From an uncultured Anaeromusa sp. (lineage in GTDB: Bacteria; Bacillota; Negativicutes; Anaeromusales; Anaeromusaceae), in contig NZ_OY781460.1 of NCBI RefSeq assembly GCF_963676855.1, positions 3,284,001 through 3,348,000 on the forward strand: DNA of 64,000 nucleotides, in the 5' to 3' direction. This document shows positions 60,987 through 64,000 of the stretch, piece by piece. The notes under the pieces are model-generated. The model saw only the letters and a program-made list of their open reading frames with translations, was not told the origin of the DNA and did no database searches. A program made the position numbers and the translations under genes. Position 1 is the first letter of the stretch, and each line of letters begins with the position of its first letter.

Positions 60987-62462
60987 CTAGACTTTTTCTT
61001 TTGTATTCAATGACAAGTCAACGCCTAGAACCAACTTGCCCGCTGCCGCATTACAGCAAGAAACAGCAACCGTGACACAAGGCTGGCCAGAAATCGCCGA
61101 AACATACACCTCCGATACATAGGCTCCCTCCAATAAAGCCCGACGGAACCATTCCCTGCCGCCGGCATTGGCCAAGCCCGCGGGCGGCAATGAGACAATA
61201 AAGCTGCCATCTTCGCGATTTGACCAGACAGCTTCCAAATTGTTATGCTCTTGCAACCATTGTTCCAGCTTTTTCCCCTGCGCTACTTCAGGCAGACAAG
61301 AAAGCTCTTCGGCCAATACTGTCACCGCTTGCAAAATTTTTGCAGTCTGCTTTTGCACCTCGCCGTCCACTTCCGCCAGGCGTATGCGCGAAGTTTCTTT
61401 TTGCAGTCCCTCCGCCACTTGCTGTAGAATCGTTTCCATGGCGACCGCTTCTTCTTGCGACTCTTTTTGTCGCGCTAACGCCTCTTCCGTCCGTTCCGCG
61501 CATTGACGAAGCTGCTGACAATACTCATTAATTCGTTTGGCTACTTGGGCCATTTTCTGTACTGTTGCCGCTTGTTCCTGGCGTACCGCTCCAGCCTCCG
61601 CCAGCTTTAGTTCCGTAGTCCGGCTGGCATTTTGAATGGCTTCTAAATGCTCGAGCGCTTCTCGTACGGCCACTTGCCCCTCACCCACCGCTTTTTCCTC
61701 TTCTGTCATAGCTTGTTCTGCCGCCCGCACACCACCTTCAATCTGCGCCAGCAGCATCGCTGCCTCACGAGCCGCTTTACTGCTGCCTTCCGATAGCACC
61801 TGGATTTCTTCCGCCACTACCGCAAAACCACGCCCGTGCTCGCCAGCGCGCGCCGCTTCAATGCTGGCATTTAGAGAAAGCAATTGGGTCTGCGATGCAA
61901 TGCCGTGAATCGATGTGAGCAACTGCTGTATAGCCTGCGCGGTCTGCGACAAAGCACTGATTTTATCCGCCAATTCTGTCGATTGCAGCCGGATTCCCGC
62001 CATGGATTCCCCGACTCCCTGTACTGCTTGTCTTCCTTGTTCCGCTCGCCTTCGTGTGTCCACACTGCTCTCGTGAATTCCCTCAGCAACCTGCAACATA
62101 GTTTGCGACGAAGCATGTACCCCGTTCATAAGTTGTTCCGCTTCTTTGGCCTGCTGCTCTAATTGCCAGGCCGATTCCCGACAAGTCTTCGCTTCCTGCG
62201 CAACCAAGGTCCCTTCTGCCGCCGTTTTCCCCATCGCCTCCCTCGCCTGTCCCACTGCAGCTGCGACCTTAGCCGCCGCCATCTGTGACTGCTGCACAAA
62301 TTGACGGATATCTTTCACCAATGCATTGACGGATTCAGCTACAGGAAGCAGCGTACGGTAAGATGACAACGTCAGAGTCCGGCTCCACTCTCCTTGGAGA
62401 AGTTTTTTAACGAATTGATTCAATTCCTTTACTTCTTTATTACCCCTTGCAAAATTCCACAT
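60987..62462 (-). CDS. Soluble methyl-accepting chemotaxis receptor with C-terminal sensor-like domain
   Basis: 491 aa, no membrane segment. Long coiled coil with signalling hairpin [44 protein letters not shown] (about 200-245), which contacts CheA/CheW. The C-terminal part (about 395-491; [26 protein letters not shown]...LVLGVDLSL) resembles a Cache/PDC ligand-binding domain, unusual in being placed after the signalling tip and in the cytoplasm. AAGGAGG before the ATG. Confidence 0.9.
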   Translation of the reverse strand: MWNFARGNKEVKELNQFVKKLLQGEWSRTLTLSSYRTLLPVAESVNALVKDIRQFVQQSQMAAAKVAAAVGQAREAMGKTAAEGTLVAQEAKTCRESAWQLEQQAKEAEQLMNGVHASSQTMLQVAEGIHESSVDTRRRAEQGRQAVQGVGESMAGIRLQSTELADKISALSQTAQAIQQLLTSIHGIASQTQLLSLNASIEAARAGEHGRGFAVVAEEIQVLSEGSSKAAREAAMLLAQIEGGVRAAEQAMTEEEKAVGEGQVAVREALEHLEAIQNASRTTELKLAEAGAVRQEQAATVQKMAQVAKRINEYCQQLRQCAERTEEALARQKESQEEAVAMETILQQVAEGLQKETSRIRLAEVDGEVQKQTAKILQAVTVLAEELSCLPEVAQGKKLEQWLQEHNNLEAVWSNREDGSFIVSLPPAGLANAGGREWFRRALLEGAYVSEVYVSAISGQPCVTVAVSCCNAAAGKLVLGVDLSLNTKEKV

Positions 62463-62619
62463 ACCGAACGCCTCCTTCTCCTTTAAAACATATAAAAACC
62501 GCCACCCCTCGCGGGATAGCGGCTACTTTGCCTCTAAAAGCATTGCTACCTTTGCAGCATATGTTTTATGAATACAATTATACGTGGCCTGCAGTAACTT
62601 GGCAAGCTGCTGTGTTATG

Positions 62620-63360
62620 TTATACTCGTATACACACTGCACAATTTTCTTTTTCCTTGCTCTCCAGCTTGCGCGCCATCTGAACCGCCCGCTGCGCTAA
62701 AAGCAGCGTAGGATCCACGGTTTCAAACGTTCCCTGCACCTTGGCAAAAAGCAAAGGAATTTCCGTACAGCCGGCAATAAACGCTTTCACACCGTTGCGG
62801 CTATAGTGCTCCATCATCTCTTTCAACCGCTCTAAGCAGGGACTGCCATTTATGTGTCCGCTTTTCACTTCAGTAATTGCCTGGGAAATAAGCTTTTGTT
62901 CTTCCGGTCGCGGCGTCAAAAATGCCAGCCCTTTTTGACTCAGCCGCTGTTGATACAGTCCGGTGCGAACGGTTGCCTCCGTAGCAAACAACATTATTTC
63001 TCGTGGCTCATACGTTTTAGCCTGCAACAAATATTCTGCTACGGTGTCAATAATATGCACTACCGGAATCGCCACCGCTTTTTGCACTGCTGCAAACCAA
63101 AAATGTGCCGTATTGCAGGGAATAACAATAAAATCAGCGCCTGAACGCTCCAACAGTTGTGCAGAGCGCACCAACTCAGCTTCTGGGCTGAGCGAATCAT
63201 GCAAAATGGCGTCAATGCGCGAAGGGATATGCGGATTGTTGTAAATCAAGATTGAAAGATGCTCTTGGTCAGTTTGCGCTTTTGTATTTTCAATCATTTT
63301 TACGAACAAGTCCGCCGTTGCCATTGGCCCCATGCCACCAAGTACTCCAATCATAACCAT
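62620..63360 (-). CDS. Aspartate/glutamate racemase family protein
   Basis: 246 aa from the ATG at 63360 (AAGGAGG eight bases before). VLGGMGPMATADLFVKMI, catalytic Cys in VIPCNTAHFWFAAV and second Cys in IAGCTEIPLLF. Distinct from murI at 48029: this is the YgeA/RacX-type. Substrate (aspartate, glutamate or another amino acid) not defined. Confidence 0.92.
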   Translation of the reverse strand: MVMIGVLGGMGPMATADLFVKMIENTKAQTDQEHLSILIYNNPHIPSRIDAILHDSLSPEAELVRSAQLLERSGADFIVIPCNTAHFWFAAVQKAVAIPVVHIIDTVAEYLLQAKTYEPREIMLFATEATVRTGLYQQRLSQKGLAFLTPRPEEQKLISQAITEVKSGHINGSPCLERLKEMMEHYSRNGVKAFIAGCTEIPLLFAKVQGTFETVDPTLLLAQRAVQMARKLESKEKENCAVCIRV

Positions 63361-63446
63361 AGGTTCCGCCTCCTTTTTGCGTATTTCTACTTTTAGCTTA
63401 CACAAAAAGAAAAGCCCTGAAAAATCAGCGCTTTTTATGCCATCCA

Positions 63447-64000
63447 TCATTTATTTTTATAAGCATCCGTATCTTCCAAAAGTGTCAGCAAACTTTCTGC
63501 AACAGAGGCATTTTTACTCAACTGCCAAAGCAGCGCCTGCATACCGACAGTAAAGGTCTGTCTGACGCGATGCACAAGAAAAATCTTCATCTTTAATTCC
63601 GGCCCTGCCGCCAAACGCAACCGGCCTTGCTGCAACTCCTCTTGCACCAACGTCTTGGGCAGATAGGCTGCTCCCAAGCCGTTCAATACCGCCCTCTTGA
63701 CCGCCTCCGAATCACTATATTCGGCCACAGTATGACATAATTGACCGCCTCGCGCCAACTCCCATTGCGCCCTAAAATCACTGCCTTGTTTAAAATTAAC
63801 TAAAGGCAACACGTCCCCATTTTCCCAAGGAAAATCTTGGCCGATCACCCAAAGAATATCCTCTTCCCAAACAGCATGTTCCTTCAGGCGGCGCAGGTAG
63901 TTACGCCCATGAATCAATCCCAGATCAAACTGGCCGTCTTCTACGCCCTGCAATACAGTCTTCGTATTGGAGCATACTTCTGTGCTGACAATAAGCCGAG
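63447..64000 (-). CDS. LysR-family regulator, C-terminal part (runs off window)
   Basis: The effector-binding domain of a LysR-type regulator. The frame is open to the window edge: NTKTVLQGVEDGQFDLGLIHG is the domain's early part, followed by SDSEAVKRAVLNGLGAAYLPKTLV. The DNA-binding N-terminus lies beyond 64000. It lies upstream of the racemase gene in the same direction. Confidence 0.9.
   Translation of the reverse strand, partial: RLIVSTEVCSNTKTVLQGVEDGQFDLGLIHGRNYLRRLKEHAVWEEDILWVIGQDFPWENGDVLPLVNFKQGSDFRAQWELARGGQLCHTVAEYSDSEAVKRAVLNGLGAAYLPKTLVQEELQQGRLRLAAGPELKMKIFLVHRVRQTFTVGMQALLWQLSKNASVAESLLTLLEDTDAYKNK

Noticed and set aside
1..64000. CRISPR arrays, rRNA genes, prophage structural genes
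   Set aside because: No regularly spaced short repeats, no rRNA-like sequence, and no capsid, tail or terminase genes were seen.

Overview
The window reads as part of the chromosome of an anaerobic Firmicute that lives largely on amino acids. The evidence is a class III (anaerobic) ribonucleotide reductase, a reverse-type rubrerythrin behind a PerR-like box, polyferredoxins, many amino-acid transporters and catabolic enzymes, intrinsic terminators after most genes, and strong AGGAGG ribosome sites. A diderm Negativicutes/Sporomusaceae-type organism would fit, but this is an inference from gene content; no 16S rRNA or marker phylogeny is possible here.

Positions 1-6850 are a mobile, AT-rich accessory zone next to an intact tRNA-Arg(CCT) gene (6709-6784). 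From left to right it holds the end of an IS256-family element, a defence-type reverse transcriptase, a displaced 45-nt tRNA-Arg 3' fragment in inverted orientation, and a two-gene operon of a nucleotidyltransferase (OAS/CD-NTase-like) plus a DUF6602 protein with PD-(D/E)XK-like residues. A frameshifted tyrosine integrase, a HicAB toxin-antitoxin operon and a DUF134 gene follow. A pair of 73-bp direct repeats brackets the reverse transcriptase. The best candidate for an undescribed system is the nucleotidyltransferase-DUF6602 pair, possibly together with the reverse transcriptase.

Positions 6900-36300 are mostly ordinary chromosome: type II NADH dehydrogenase, nrdD behind two NrdR boxes, a PAS-GAF-PAS-GGDEF-HD-GYP protein, a VanX-type dipeptidase, and a DUF362/polyferredoxin operon. 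Then come threonine dehydratase with RidA, a permease and a YheO-type regulator, a WG-repeat protein, pyroglutamyl peptidase with a sodium symporter, a ferredoxin-nitroreductase, a polar amino-acid ABC operon, MsrA and PhzF. The section ends with a membrane GGDEF/HD-GYP protein whose mRNA leader is a c-di-GMP-I riboswitch followed by a terminator, so c-di-GMP appears to control one of its own turnover enzymes.

Positions 36300-64000 continue the amino-acid theme: two APC permeases, arginase, glutamate racemase overlapping a glutamate/aspartate-type symporter, a GlnK/GlnL-like two-component pair, an exported PepF-type oligopeptidase, an aspartate aminotransferase and an aspartate/glutamate racemase. 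Rubrerythrin, a TRIC-type channel and a soluble chemotaxis receptor are also present. An IS3-family element (58948-60236) has landed at the loop of a 28-bp perfect hairpin that was probably an intrinsic terminator. The window closes inside a LysR-type regulator.
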